From: Phytophthora hibernalis
Lineage: Eukaryota > Oomycota > Peronosporomycetes > Peronosporales > Peronosporaceae
Assembly: GCA_012656075.1 (NCBI GenBank)
Contig: JAAKBF010000048.1
Location: 372,001 to 436,000, forward strand
DNA length: 64,000 bases
Direction of reading: 5' to 3'
Part shown: piece after piece, positions 20,682 to 31,867 of the stretch
How the letters are laid out: every line of letters starts with the position of its first letter
How positions within the stretch are numbered: position 1 is the first letter of the stretch
Position numbers and translations under genes: made by a program
The notes under the pieces: model-generated
The model's database searches: none
What the model saw: only the letters and a program-made list of their open reading frames with translations
Told to the model about the DNA's origin: nothing

Positions 20682-23652
20682 TTACTTCTTCTTGTTGTCC
20701 ATGCCCATTTTGGTGGTATACGGCACAGCATGGCGCAAGTCGATGCAATCCAGACGCACTGTCCCCAGTACGCGCTCAGGAAGCTCCATGACGCTTTGCG
20801 CCTCGATCACGAAAGCCAAATCGATGATGAGGTCGCGAGCGAAGCCTAGCAACAAGTTGAGGATACCCGTGGCCACGGTGCTGCTGCCGATGTCGTAGTC
20901 CGCCTCCAAGTAGTTCTTACCTTGGTAGTACTTCTGGTAGATCTTGGTACCCAGGATGGCCGGCGTAGTGCCGACTCCTTCGCGGATCGGCCACGTGCCC
21001 TGCACCACGCGCGGAATGAGCTTGATGCGCTGCGTACGGAAGTCGTCGTTGGGGCCGCGCAGAACTTCGTGGCAGAGGTCGGCGAACACCGAGTTCTTCT
21101 TGAGCTCAGTTGGGTCTTCCGGTGTGAAGTACAGCACGAGTGAGTGGTGGGGTGGCCCAGGCAGCATGAAGTTGATGATGAAGATGAACGGACGGTCTTC
21201 GGCTGCGGGGTTTGGCGAGTTGGTCGCGTCGAAGCCATCGCCCACGAAAGAGGATACGCCGATGTGTTCAATCGCCTCGTTAGACTTGTACAGCTCCACG
21301 TTCACCAGTCGGCATGCTTGACGCGCGGACGGCACCTTCGTCTTGGCGGATAAATATTGCGGACCACGAACCATGAAACCCCCAGCGCTCGGCTCACTCC
21401 AAAACTTGGTGGGAAGTCCGTGTAGAACTGTGAGATCGGTGCGATATCTGTCGAGCATCGGAAACTTCTTCTCGGTGACGATCTTCTGGCTCGGGACAGG
21501 AGACTTGCCACCAATCTTCACTCGGTGATCAGAAGGCGCAGTCATTGGCCGTGGTGTCTGCAGCCCTTCAGAAGCCGAGATTGCTGTGATCATTTCGAGG
21601 AAGAAGACACCGTAGGCATGGACGTAGAACCATGAACGTGCCAGCCTCGAGTCAATCCAGCCATTTGGATTCATCTGGATTGTCAACGTCACCCAGCACT
21701 CCTCGAAGTGGTTGTCACTGTCCTCTTGAACGCGAGGCGAGATGATGAAGCCGCCGCCCATGATGTTGGCACGCACCGCTCCCGTGTTGCGAGGGTAATC
21801 GGTATGCGTTGTAGACTGAAAACAAATAAAATACGAACCATCGGGCTCCATACGCCAGTAGCGCAGCATGCACAGCTCGCGTGCGCTTACGGATACCGGC
21901 CACAAATATGTCGGAAAGAGCTTCCAGTACACCACGTCGCTGTGGTCTTCTGTGTGCTCTTCCAGTACGCGTGCATCCTCGATCACGTGGTTGGAAGCGT
22001 AAAATGGGCTGTCTATCTTCATCAGCAACTCGAACACTTTTCGAGGCGACGAGTTCACCTTGATGCTCGTGCGTAGAGCTGGTGGGGGTGCTAGCGTTCG
22101 GAGACTACTTTGGTGGTTCTGACGTTCTGTATCCACGCGCAGCTTATTCGAGAACTCGTACAGTTTCCAAGACGTCTCCTGTGAGAACGTGGCCGACGTA
22201 CGGAAGCTCTTTGCAATTGATCGTGGCATCGATCCGAACGAACCCGACCGCTGTCGGTTCCCTGCATGAAGTGCTCCGGTAATTGATCCAAATGTCCCAA
22301 ACGACTGCTGCGATACAGTGCGTATTCTAGTGTTGCCACTCGCTGACGCCGGGATACCATGCAGCCTACTTTCGGGCAGTGGTGTAATGCTCGCCTCCTC
22401 CATGTCGGGATCGTGATCCATGTACCAGTTCAGGTAGCGCTTCCACTGCTCTTCGGCCTGAGCAATGCACTCTAGGATGCTGTTGCGCCACCAGACAGCA
22501 GTCTCCAGCGACTCCGCAGCAAGAGCAATAGGCCCCTTGCTGCGACTTTGAGCAATCATGGCACCAGCAGCGCCGGCGCTTGCAGCAGCCGCGGCGCTCA
22601 TGCTCATGCCCATGACACCGATCCCGACACCAGCCAGTCCACCTGTCAGCACAACCGCCGTAGCCGCCGTAGCTGCTGCAGCCGCCGCCGCTGCGCGATT
22701 CCGGAACTTCCGCGAAGAAGCGCGCTTCACACTCGGCCTCGCGTCAAAGTCTGGGTCATGCGAGACCGCCGTCGAGTCCAGCGGAGAATGCGACTGGAAG
22801 TCACTTCCGAGTCGACCTGGCGTCGTGCCGGGCGTCAACTCGGCTCCAACGCCGCTCTCCTCGACCTCGTCATTGGTCGCGTGGTTCAAGTGCCGGATCC
22901 TGAACGTGAAGAGCTTCTTGGTCTCGATCTTGCTGGGCGACTCTCGCACTTCGTCCACCGTCGTGCCAGGCCCCAGCACGTACCAGCCACGCGGCTCCTT
23001 GTCTCCTTTCTTGCGGAAGTAGCACAAGAAGTGCGTCCCGTTGGGCGTCGAGCGGATCATGAAGTACCGTTCGCGCCAGAAGTTGACGTGCTGGCCCTTT
23101 TGCGCAGCCAGCCTTCCATCCTGATCTCTCCGGTCGTTGGGGCTGCACCTCCTCCATCACCTCCTCAGCAGCTCCTGTCTCTGCGGTTGCAGCACCTCTA
23201 GAAGATAATGGACCTGTAGCACACACGAATGGGCGGTCGCGTTCCCTACACATTTCCTCTACAATCTGCAGTAGTCGCGGCTTCATGACCTCCCGCACGA
23301 CGCTGTCGTCCAGGCCTCTACTGGAGGACGGTGCATTGGCGTCTGTAGCGGGCTCTGCAGCGCGTTTCCGAGCGCGAAACTCGGCCATGAGCTCCTCGTA
23401 GAACCTGCGCGCGCGCTCCTGGAACACAGGATCCTGCGCAGGCCGTAATGCACTGGTGTCTGTCCCAGAAGAGTGTACACTGATGTAGAGTTTCTCCAGC
23501 GCCTTGAGCACCACGCGCTTGCCGTTCTCGCGGCTGGCGTAGCACGCCGTCATGTAGTCGGTGCACACGATGTCCAGCAGCATGTTGAGTCGGTCTCCGT
23601 CCAGCAGAATGTCCGGGATCATGCCCGCAGGCCGCTCGTCCTCGACCTCCAT
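20682..23652 (-). CDS. PH-START-DUF1336 (EDR2-like) lipid-binding protein
   Basis: About 990 aa. Order: N-terminal helical region (1-170); PH domain (about 185-265) opening M-E-G-W-L-R-K with H-V-N-F-W-R-E-R-Y-F; an Ala-rich hydrophobic stretch (about 335-385); START-like domain (about 500-715, with S-P-R-K-V-F-E-L-L-M and W-F-Y-V-H-A-Y-G); and a C-terminal DUF1336/EDR2_C domain (about 750-985, with P-T-K-F-W-S-E-P and F-I-I-N-F-M-L-P-G-P). Plant EDR2 proteins share this architecture and bind phosphoinositides. Two one-base gaps near 23100 and 23138 (AAAA and CCCC runs) break the frame at the PH start; adding both gives the classic PH opening. An initiator-like TGGTCACATTTCAAGAG lies upstream (23670-23686, minus). 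Confidence 0.85.
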
Positions 23653-23909
23653 CTTGGGGGTCGCGATAGCTCTTGAAATGTGACCAAAAGACTAGAAATT
23701 GGGCTCCATACTGGAACCAAGTGTTTTTGTGATCAGGCTGAAGATGTTCTGATGCAGGTATCCTTACAACGTGGCGACAGGCGCCATCACGTTGGGACTG
23801 GGAAGTGACACACCGGACCATTTTGCAGGGAGCATTTTACAGTGTTGAAATGATTGATACATGGGCAAAGGAAGAAGTTCGTTCATTAATCGCGGCTAAG
23901 ACACTAGGT

Positions 23910-24673
23910 TTAAGCGACACAGACGCCCTTGATGATGGAGTCGATCCAGGGACGCACACTGGATACTTTCGCGAAAACGCTCATACCACCGACCTCACCG
24001 CAACCTTCATTGCCACTCACGAGCCCCACCAACACGTCGCGCTTCTTCTTCTGCACGATGACAGCACCGCCCTCGTCGCCCATGCACGACTTGGTGGCGG
24101 ACACGCCTCGGGAGCACAAATTGGTCTCGTCCACCGTGAGCTCGCTCGAACATGTGTCGGAGCTCACGAGCTGCACTTCCACGCTCTGCATGTAGCGGGA
24201 CTGCACGGCTTCGGCAAGAGTATCGTTCCAGCCGATACGGCCGCCCTTCATGCCGTCCTTGACGATCGACTTGACCGGGTCCATGGTCACAGGCTTGTAG
24301 GTCGTCTGTTGTTCCAGCTCGAGGATGAGGAAGTCGTTGTGGTACGCTGTGTTGTTCGGGTGCACCAGGAAGGCCACGACCTTGATCTGCTCGCCGTCGT
24401 CCACACCAGTGTACGACGTGGATCCGAGGATACCCAGCGGATGTTGTTGGGGATACAACTCGCTGTGGTCAACACATGGGACGTACTGATGAGAGCACCA
24501 GCGCAAAAGTTGGCACCGTCCTGGGTGCTGCGGATACCAGCGACGTACGGCTTGCCAGCTTGGATTTCCGTGACCGGCACCGTCACGAGGTCGCTAGAGA
24601 GACTTGACGTCGATGCCTGGGCGTTGACGGAGCTCGAGGCCAGCGCGGCGACGAGAGCTGACACGAACTTCAT
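23910..24673 (-). CDS. Secreted S1 protease homologue lacking catalytic residues (glucanase-inhibitor-like)
   Basis: About 254 aa. A signal peptide (M-K-F-V-S-A-L-V-A-A-L-A-S-S-S-V-N-A-Q-A) precedes an S1/trypsin fold. The catalytic His is replaced (L-T-T-A-S-C where T-A-A-H-C is usual), Asp is kept in H-N-D-F-L-I-L-E-L, and the catalytic Ser is replaced by Glu (C-M-G-D-E-G-G). Loss of the triad with retained fold is what defines Phytophthora glucanase inhibitor proteins, which bind and block host endo-beta-1,3-glucanases in the apoplast. That function is inferred. One base is missing near 24427 (GTATCCTCGG); adding it restores W-V-S-L-G-S, collinear with the 25938 protease. Divergent from that gene. 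Confidence 0.8.
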
Positions 24674-25011
24674 CTTGATCTACGGTCACCAGAAGTCGGC
24701 AAATGCTCAAATGGCTGAGGATATTGTTGCAGCGTCTGCCTCACCGATGCAAGCTGCCAGATGGACTCGACTGGCCTGTTCATTTTTCAAAGCTAACTTG
24801 AGGTCCTCCTTTCGTGATATTCCAGCTTCTGCCGCATACAAGCGGAGTGACAAGCCGACCGTCAACGAACAAATTTGCATTTGCCAAGTTCGGTTCCACC
24901 GAATACCAGTTCATAAGCTGTGCGGACACCACAAGAGATCTGCCAAATCGATGTAAAGCTTCCGCTTTGTTGAAGAGACCGCCGATTTTCGGCCCAGGTT
25001 GACGTGGTCTT

Positions 25012-25136
25012 GGAGGAATTTCCATAAATCAGTGACTTTTACTGAGTTTTGTCCAAAGAATTGTGTTTTTGCAATCACTGACTCAGCGGCCTTGACCACA
25101 ATCCTTTGAAAGTCACTGATTTATGGGAATTCCTCC
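25012..25136. repeat. Inverted repeat, MITE-like
   Basis: Arms 25012-25039 and 25109-25136 are reverse complements over 28 bp with one mismatch, around a 69-bp centre. The left arm starts GGAGGAATTTCCATAAATCA. The size and arms fit a small foldback/MITE element. I cannot identify a target duplication. Confidence 0.6.
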
Positions 25137-25408
25137 TGTGTCTTAAGTTTCTTCCCTTTCTCGTCACCCAGATGCCGCTCCGGCTCCTGGCTTCTGGTCT
25201 CGGTACATGTAGACGCAGCCTGCGTCCTGCGTCTACCGAGACCTCCATTTCCATTTCGAGGTGTTGGGCCGACATCCCTGTCATTTGCCGGACATCGTGG
25301 TATTTTTTAAAATTATTTTAATAAAATTATTGTACAGCTTGCAAGCCCGATGTATTGCTTGAATATGAAGCAGGTACATCGGTCTTAAGTCCCTGACGGC
25401 AACTTCAA

Positions 25409-25437
25409 AACTTACCCCCACGGCGTGGGGGTAAGTT
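25409..25437. repeat. Perfect GC-rich hairpin
   Basis: AACTTACCCCCAC and GTGGGGGTAAGTT form a 13-bp perfect stem around a GGC loop. The right side continues GCC and the left has an outer GGCAACTT eight bases away, so the palindrome was longer before a small insertion. It could be a terminator-like or cruciform structure. Confidence 0.7.
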
Positions 25438-25937
25438 GCCACGCCTCCGATACATGTACACATCGCGTGCTTCAGTGGAAAATCTGCCTGCTTTGTTGCC
25501 TCGAAGGAGCTGTATAGATCGAAAGAGGCTGTCTCGCTGGTAGACTTGCACGATGCCGTGTTTTACATTAACCCGGTCACCACTACGTAAGAACAAGCAC
25601 CTCATTCGGATTCCCGTCCTCAAGTGAATTACGTTGCAGTGAACCAAGGACAACGCCAGCGAATATGTTTTTAGCGCGTTCTTCGTACAACCCCTACGTA
25701 GTGATGGAATTTATTTGTACATGTTCAATGTATTTGGTATAAAAACTTTACAGAGAAATATGCATATCAAAACTATCACTATCAAGGGGTTTGTCGGCAA
25801 TTCCTCGAACACATCTCAATGAAAAGCCTGGTTCGCCGGGCTTGTCCTTGCTCGACGCCGCGCTGCCCAGCATTGCAGCGTCTGGACATGGCATCACTTC
25901 CAAATCTGTTGACTGCGTCTCACCGCTTGTGGTTGCG

Positions 25938-26750
25938 ATGCAGATCACCTCAGTTTTCGTTGCTGCGTTCGTCGCTTTGGCTGCTATCGCTGATGCCTCT
26001 GAGACTGTCGAGCGCCGACTCATTCTCGGCGGGACCACCGTGCCCAAGGGCAAGAAGACCTACTACGCGGGTATGAGGGCCTCTGCAGAAGGCAAGAACT
26101 TTTGCGGAGGCACGCTCATCAGCCCCACCCACGTGCTCACGGCCTCGCACTGTATCTCGTACGACATTCGGTGGGTCTCCATTGGCTCGCACTTCAACAA
26201 TGGCACGGACGACGGCGAGCAGATCAAGGTCGTGTCGGTGATGAACCACCCAAACTTCACGGAGACGCTGAGGTTCTCCAACGACTTTGCTATCCTCGAG
26301 CTTGAGGTCGCGTCGTCCTTCAAGCCCGCCAAGCTCGCCAAGGCGGACGACTCGGACTTTAAGGCAGGCGCCGTGATCACGACGGTAGGAACAGGACGTC
26401 TGACCGAGGGCACGACGGCCCTGGCCGGTCACGAGCTGCAGCGTGTGGACTCGACGCTGATCACCAACGAGCAGTGCGCGACGGACGGTAATATCTCCGT
26501 GGACGACTCCATGATCTGCGTGGCTGGCCAGATCAGCAAGGGCTACTGCGACGGCGACTCTGGCGGCCCAGCCTTCATCGAGAACTCCGACAGTGATGCT
26601 GATGACGTTCTGGTGGGCGTGGTGAGCTGGCGCAACTGGCGAGACGGAGAAGTGTGCGGTCGCGGAAAGAGCTTGCCCATGGTCTACTCCCGCGTCTCGT
26701 TCGCACGGGGCTGGATTGACCCCATCAGGAAGACCTCGTGCTTCGACTAG
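25938..26750 (+). CDS. Secreted S1-family serine protease, catalytic triad intact
   Basis: A 270-aa preproenzyme. Signal peptide 1-20 (hydrophobic, ending A-I-A-D-A), then a short propeptide with E-R-R before L-I-L-G-G, the usual activation point. Catalytic His71 (T-A-S-H-C), Asp116 (S-N-D-F-A-I-L-E-L) and Ser208 (C-D-G-D-S-G-G-P) are all present, with paired Cys typical of the fold. The residue six before Ser208 is Gly rather than Asp, so trypsin-like Arg/Lys specificity is not assured. The ATG at 25938 is chosen because it begins the signal peptide. Divergently paired with the catalytically dead homologue at 23910-24673. Likely acts in the apoplast. Confidence 0.9.
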   Translation: MQITSVFVAAFVALAAIADASETVERRLILGGTTVPKGKKTYYAGMRASAEGKNFCGGTLISPTHVLTASHCISYDIRWVSIGSHFNNGTDDGEQIKVVSVMNHPNFTETLRFSNDFAILELEVASSFKPAKLAKADDSDFKAGAVITTVGTGRLTEGTTALAGHELQRVDSTLITNEQCATDGNISVDDSMICVAGQISKGYCDGDSGGPAFIENSDSDADDVLVGVVSWRNWRDGEVCGRGKSLPMVYSRVSFARGWIDPIRKTSCFD

Positions 26751-27042
26751 TCTGCAAACTAGGTTAATGGTTCAAAACAACTCTTTTCATTACTCAAAGT
26801 GACTTCTGTCGTGCAGTTCCTACGCTCTCGCTCGCGTACTCTGTAGCTTGTTGTGCTGCTGCTTCGCAGTACAATGCGCGAGCCATCTATCTGCCACTTT
26901 GAGTTTATATGGTTGAAAATTTCGCTGCAGAAACGACCACCAGACCCGACCTCGCTATCTCCTGCCGCCAGTCCGTCAAGCAGGACCGACGGTGGCAGCT
27001 GCAGTAGACGAATCCTTTGTCAGCCAGCAGACCTCCGATGCC
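26751..27042. other. Convergent 3' region
   Basis: Lies between the 3' ends of the protease gene and the 27043 gene. No features seen. Confidence 0.4.
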
Positions 27043-28158
27043 TCATGTGAAGTACGAGAGCGAGCTGTCGTAGTTGATGGAAAACTCGTCCAGCAAGTGC
27101 AGGTACGACGCGTACAAGCGCATCCACTCGCCCGCGACCTTGCCCTGCACGTCGGCGTTGAAGAGCACGAGGAACACATTCACGTCTTCCTCGCTCATGT
27201 TGTTGCGCATCCAACCGAGCAGGTGGGCCACGATGACGCCGCACTCGTCGTCCGCCGTCAGCTGGTTGAACAGCGTGCTCAGCGCGTCGTACTCGTCTTG
27301 CTCCATCAGCGTCTGCGTGATCAGGTTCTTAACAGCTGTCACTTCGCCTCGTAAGATCTTCTCCAGCTCGTCAAACACCCGCAGCACCGCTTCGCTCAAC
27401 TCGCGGCGCTCGGCGTGCACCTTTTCCAGCGCCACGGCCAGAGCTTCGTCGTACGCGTCGTACAGCGTCGTGACCTTGTGCCCCACGCCCGCAATCAGCG
27501 TGCGCTCCTCCAGCAAGTACTCCTTGAGCGTCACCACGTGCCGCACATGTCTGTCGAAGCGCTGCAGCCACTTGGCCAGCGCTATGATACCCTGCGGCGA
27601 GGCGCTGAGCAGCTCCTCCTTGGCCAGGAAGCATCGCACGCGGGTCATGTCCTGTATTATGGGCTGGTCCAGTAAACAGTAGCCCACCTGCCCCCAGTCC
27701 GCCTTGAGCACCTCCTGGCCCCACCCTAGTGGCAGCTTGGGGCTCTCATCGTTGTTGTCCTGCTGATGTTGCTGATGCTCCTTTGGCCCACCCAGCAGAC
27801 GCAACACGGAACGCACGAACGTGGACGAGCGTTTGCGGCGCTGGTTGCCGTCCTGCGCCTGCACGCTCTGGCGCTGCTTCTCGAGCCACGAGAGCGTCTC
27901 TTGCATGCCCTTCTGGGGCTCGGCACTCTCGGGCGATGCCGTGACTCGCTGCTTCGGGACCTCCAGCGCGAACTGCGGTTTGCGTGAGGCGGCGGCGCCG
28001 TTCTGGTGCGGCAGCGGCAGCGTGTCCATGGAGGTAGCTAACTGTCTGACTTGCTGCTTGATCTTTCGCAAATGAGAAAGTGGTTGGGTCGCGGATTTGT
28101 TGTTGAAGTTTTTCCCAGGCGTGTGATCTTTGTCACATTTCCGGGACTTCGGAAACAT
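27043..28158 (-). CDS. Unknown conserved-looking helical protein
   Basis: 371 aa, fully open. The first 150 residues are basic and disordered (Gln/His-rich); the rest is strongly helical with many Leu, Glu and Trp (G-W-G-Q-E-V-L-K-A-D-W-G-Q-V-G-Y, W-L-Q-R-F-D-R-H-V-R-H-V-V-T-L, V-F-D-E-L-E-K-I-L-R-G-E-V). No signal peptide or membrane segment. The ATG at 28029 (M-D-T-L-P-L-P) could be the true start, since the first 43 residues are simple and basic. Codon use and the long intact frame support a real gene. I do not recognise the family. Confidence 0.75.
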   Translation of the reverse strand: MFPKSRKCDKDHTPGKNFNNKSATQPLSHLRKIKQQVRQLATSMDTLPLPHQNGAAASRKPQFALEVPKQRVTASPESAEPQKGMQETLSWLEKQRQSVQAQDGNQRRKRSSTFVRSVLRLLGGPKEHQQHQQDNNDESPKLPLGWGQEVLKADWGQVGYCLLDQPIIQDMTRVRCFLAKEELLSASPQGIIALAKWLQRFDRHVRHVVTLKEYLLEERTLIAGVGHKVTTLYDAYDEALAVALEKVHAERRELSEAVLRVFDELEKILRGEVTAVKNLITQTLMEQDEYDALSTLFNQLTADDECGVIVAHLLGWMRNNMSEEDVNVFLVLFNADVQGKVAGEWMRLYASYLHLLDEFSINYDSSLSYFT

Positions 28159-29960
28159 GACTTGGATTCACTATGGTCTTCCCTTTACTATCCGGATACT
28201 GGAAGCGGATACATATTTTCGAGGCGGGCGAGAATACGTTCGCTGCCATGGAGACTAGTGTCGTTGCGGCTTGAAAACAAGAAGCATTGTGCTTTTTAAA
28301 GGGAAGTCATGAAATTCAGGCGATTTGTGCCTACCCAAACAGTGCATTTCTCTGGAAATCGTGTGAGCCTTTTTGCGAAACAACCGTCCGAGAGAATCTC
28401 CACGAAGAAGGAAGGCAAGCGAATGTCGCCCATCTTCGGAGGTGGTTGAAGCGTTCGTCAATCATTGTGGACGAAGCAGCGACCGCCAAGCAATGCTGGC
28501 CAAACGCTCGTGCGAGCGACGTGTGGTGCCATCAGCTGCTTTAACATCTTCGTCGCAGGTCAGCACCACCGACATCTGAATTGTAATGTTTTGATGCAAG
28601 TCCTTGGCAACCGAGTTGGTTATCGTGAAGCTATTGTACTGGCGAGATGAAATGCACCACCATTTTTTTATTCTCATCATAAAATTAAAAATACTTATCG
28701 TATTGATACCGGAAGACCTGCAATAGAAAGCTCTTTGTTTACTCTAGCTATTCATGTGCTTGCTGTCCACGCAGCTCGGAGTTTGAGCGGCATGGCACCG
28801 ATCAAATTGCGACGGATAAAAGTTGCTGATCGTGGATGCACGATGCATTTTTGCCGCCCGAGCGTTCAAAAAAAAGCTTGGTGCAATCTGATAATTGGGT
28901 ACAGAGATATGGGCCGCCAAAAGTTGGTGGTGCATTTCATCTCGCCAGTACAAATACATGTACATGTAATGCCAAGTTGGCATTGCCAACGCGAACCGCC
29001 TCCTCTTCAATGTGGTACGATGCGGTATCGTTCATCTTCGATGGTCGGCAACTTGCTGACAATTCACCATCGCCGACTGGAATCCAGACTGGATGCATTA
29101 CTCTGTAGCCGCGCACTCGCAAGTTGCTTAAATGTGCAGTAACGCCAGTCGCATCACGCACGACAGCACTGATGCACATTTAACGGGTTTACAGTCCTCG
29201 ACACGGTCGAGGGTGGTTTTCTAACCCCTTTATATTTTGGTATGGATCGATTCGTTTTGATCTCCTGAATACAAGCACGGTTCTCCCCATGTTTGGCACT
29301 ACTTAGTTTTTGCTAAAACAAGCAAAATGTTTTCGACTTCATTCCAATTGGAACCTGTCAATACCTTTGTTATTGAATATCCTATCATAATCGGATTAGA
29401 CAGGTTATAGGATGGTACAGTAAAAATACGAATTTATGATTGGCCAAAACACGAATCAGGGTAGGTGACAAAATTGCTATGATTATATCTCCGCCTTGTT
29501 TCAACGTGTTATAGCGTTGTTTACGCATAAACGGATGAAAGCACGTTACAGCTTCCCTGAAAGTCTGGTCGAAATCGGAGTAAAAACAACGAAATTATGG
29601 CGTAAAGCTCCCTCGATGCTGTCGACCTCTGTTAATGCACATTTAAGTGTTAGGGGTCAAGTTAAGTTATTTAGTGGGAAACAGCTGCAGCACATTTACG
29701 CAGGAGCACATTTAGCAGTTTTCATACATTTGATGCGAAATCTCTACGTTTTGCCGACACACAACACTGAAACTTGCGTTCGCATGCTGTAGTATGGATA
29801 TCCTGCAGTCTACATGTACATACGAACGCAAGTGAGATTCGTCCATGCAAGACAATGAGCCATTTGGCAGCAAAATCCATCTATAAGACATGTTGACTGA
29901 GCCTTCTTCCTCACAAGAACTTCTATTTCAATTTTTCTGAAGTGCCAGCGAACACGACGC
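28159..29960. other. Gene-poor, repeat-containing region
   Basis: No supported gene. It holds TACATGTA octamers (28955, 28961, 29811), the motif TTAAATGTGCAGTAA at 29128-29142 with an inverted GCACATTTAA at 29174, another at 29637, and a small hairpin CCTCGAC-ACG-GTCGAGG near 29197. Short open frames (for example 29496-29792) show no domain. Confidence 0.45.
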
Positions 29961-29962
29961 TA

Positions 29963-29982
29963 ACGTGGTTTACCAATTCATG
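29963..29982 (+). repeat. Left terminal inverted repeat of pogo-like element
   Basis: A 20-bp repeat, exact reverse complement of 31848-31867, preceded by TA. Confidence 0.9.
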
Positions 29983-30144
29983 GACTTTGACCAGTTCATG
30001 AACTGAGCCGGATATTGCCCAATCATATCCTCGTATTTTGGAGCCGACCACTATGATTGGTTCTACAATTTATTTACCAGTTCATGACCTTCCGATTTTT
30101 TTCTTTGCACTCTTTTCGATATCTTCCCCCATTCGACGGAGGAG

Positions 30145-31612
30145 ATGAAGGCATGCTACACGGCAAAGCAGTTAGTGGAAGCGATCGAGCGCGTTCTTGC
30201 AGGGGAAACCCTGACCGCTATAGCTGAATCATCACCAGTGTCGTTATCAACACTTAAACGTCGAGTCGCAGCGCGCAAAGAAGGTTGTGTTGTTGAACGT
30301 CAACGTCCAGGGCCTGCTCCGACACTGCCTGCTGCGTGCGAAGCAGACATCGTCACGTGGATTGCGGCAATGCAGCGGCGATTGGTGCCCGTGCAACCGT
30401 GGGAGGTCCTCCAGGCTGCAAACAACGTGCACCATATGATCCGCGGCAACCTGCGCTCCGTCAAGGACCTGACCTCCGGCTGGTACAACCGCTTCACAGA
30501 TCGCCATCCTGAGCTGTCACTACGTGCGTCTGAGCCCCTCGCGCGTGCTCGAAATGAGGCAGACTCATCTGGTTTGGGCAAGCTGTTCTACGAGCTGACG
30601 AAGCTGGTTATTATCCATAATCTCGACGGCAGCCGCATCTGGAATATGGACGAGACTAGCTACCTCACCAAGCACCAATCGAGTACTGTGCTTGCTGTTC
30701 GTGGCTCGTCCAACGTGTGGACAAAGTCCACTGAGTCAGCATTCCACCTCTCTGTTGTTGCAGCCGTGAGTGCAGATGGTCATGCGGCACCGCCGCTTTA
30801 TATTTTACCCGACAAAACTGTCAGGCGCACAGCTCTGGACGGCTGCCACATTCCTAAGTCTGGAATTCATACGGCGGCCAAAGGATTTCTCAATGCTGTC
30901 ATTTTCGACAGATGGATTAAAAAATTTCCGATGGGATTGGCGCTGACATTGCCCGTCCGATCGTGCTTGTTTGCGATGGATGTACATCACACATGGGGGC
31001 TTCTGCTGTGAGCGAAGCTCGAACTTATGGCATTATCCTAGTTTTTCTTCCGGCTAACGCGACTCATTTAGTCCAGCCATTGGATGTGGCCGTGTTTAAG
31101 GGGTTCAAGCATGAAGTCCGTAAGCTGTTGAGGCGCGAGCTCAAGGCGTCAGCAGATGTCACCATCTCGAAAAAGAGGCGGTTGCTATCGCCAGTCGAGC
31201 GTACAAGGACAAGATCAGGACTAACAAAAAGACGATCAAAAATGGCTTTCGGACATGCGGAATTTTCCCGCTCTCTCTGCCAAACATGGAAGCGAGGCTC
31301 GGCAAGTGTAACAATGGGGGCATCGTGCGAGGTGAGCTTGGACTCTCAAGCTGTTTGCGAGTGAGAGAAGAGGCGAGACAGCACATCCTGACACTTCCGC
31401 CTTCACCATTAGGAAAGAAGAGCTCGCGGAAGACAGCTGATGCCAGCCAGCAAATCCTGCGCAAGAGAGATTTGCTGGTGACACCTCCACGCAAAAAGAG
31501 AAAGACAAAAAGCGGTCTCGAAGCGCCACAGCCGATTCATGCGGTGGAGGACGACAGCGCCGAACGAGTGTCTGCTCCTGGGCCATGGCTGCTGGAGAGC
31601 GCGCTGGTATGA
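30145..31612 (+). CDS. Pogo/Tc5-like transposase (HTH plus DDE_1)
   Basis: About 489 aa when two one-base gaps are allowed: TTT near 30929 (I-K-K-F then S-D-G-I-G) and AAAAA near 31173 (I-S-K-K then E-A-V-A-I-A). The N-terminus is a helix-turn-helix (A-K-Q-L-V-E-A-I-E-R-V...T-A-I-A, S-L-S-T-L-K-R-R-V), followed by a CENP-B-type DNA-binding region (W-Y-N-R-F-T-D-R-H-P-E-L-S). The DDE_1 core has all three catalytic Asp: W-N-M-D-E-T, V-C-D-G-C-T-S-H and Q-P-L-D-V-A-V-F-K. The tail has N-G-F-R-T-C-G-I-F-P and a basic K-K-R-K cluster. If the gaps are sequencing errors, this is an intact, potentially active enzyme. Confidence 0.85.
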
Positions 31613-31847
31613 TTTTATATGAGAGTTTGTATGGAGGCCATGGTTCATCAACTGGTCAGTGCGTAATAAAAATAATATCACCGCTATGTTTGCTCTGACG
31701 CCGTGAGCTCAAAATTTGACTCAAAGTATTACAAAGACCCTTAAAAATCAGAGCTCTCGCTTCTGATTGGTTGTGTACCGCACCTGTCCCATGTGCTCAA
31801 AAATTGGGTCGTCACAAGCGATTTCTCATGAGCTGCTACTGGCGGTT

Positions 31848-31867
31848 CATGAATTGGTAAACCACGT
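31848..31867 (-). repeat. Right terminal inverted repeat of pogo-like element
   Basis: Exact reverse complement of 29963-29982, followed by TA at 31868-31869, which also starts a TACATGTA octamer. Confidence 0.9.

Larger units (their letters stand above)
24674..25937. other. Divergent intergenic region of the two protease-family genes
   Basis: Shared upstream region of the 23910 and 25938 genes. It holds a MITE-like inverted repeat (25012-25136), a perfect hairpin (25409-25437), two TACATGTA octamers (25204 and 25451) and a TATA-like TATAAAAAC at 25738-25746. No gene is supported. Confidence 0.5.
29963..31867 (+). mobile_element. Complete pogo-like DNA transposon
   Basis: A 1,905-bp element bounded by perfect 20-bp terminal inverted repeats ACGTGGTTTACCAATTCATG (29963-29982; reverse complement at 31848-31867). 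Both ends are flanked by TA (29961-29962 and 31868-31869), the target duplication expected for Tc1/mariner/pogo elements. Just inside the left end, CCAGTTCATGA occurs twice (about 29990 and 30079), suggesting transposase-binding subterminal repeats. It encodes one transposase (30145-31612). Confidence 0.9.

Noticed and set aside
22548..23201. 217-codon plus-strand frame
   Set aside because: Antisense to the EDR2-like gene, whose PH and START domains are clear.
23805..24956. 383-codon plus-strand frame
   Set aside because: Antisense to the S1 protease homologue with a signal peptide; no domain of its own.
25950..26432. 160-codon minus-strand frame
   Set aside because: Antisense to the intact serine protease gene.
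29496..29792. 98-codon plus-strand frame as a gene
   Set aside because: No domain or paralogue, and it lies in repeat-rich DNA.
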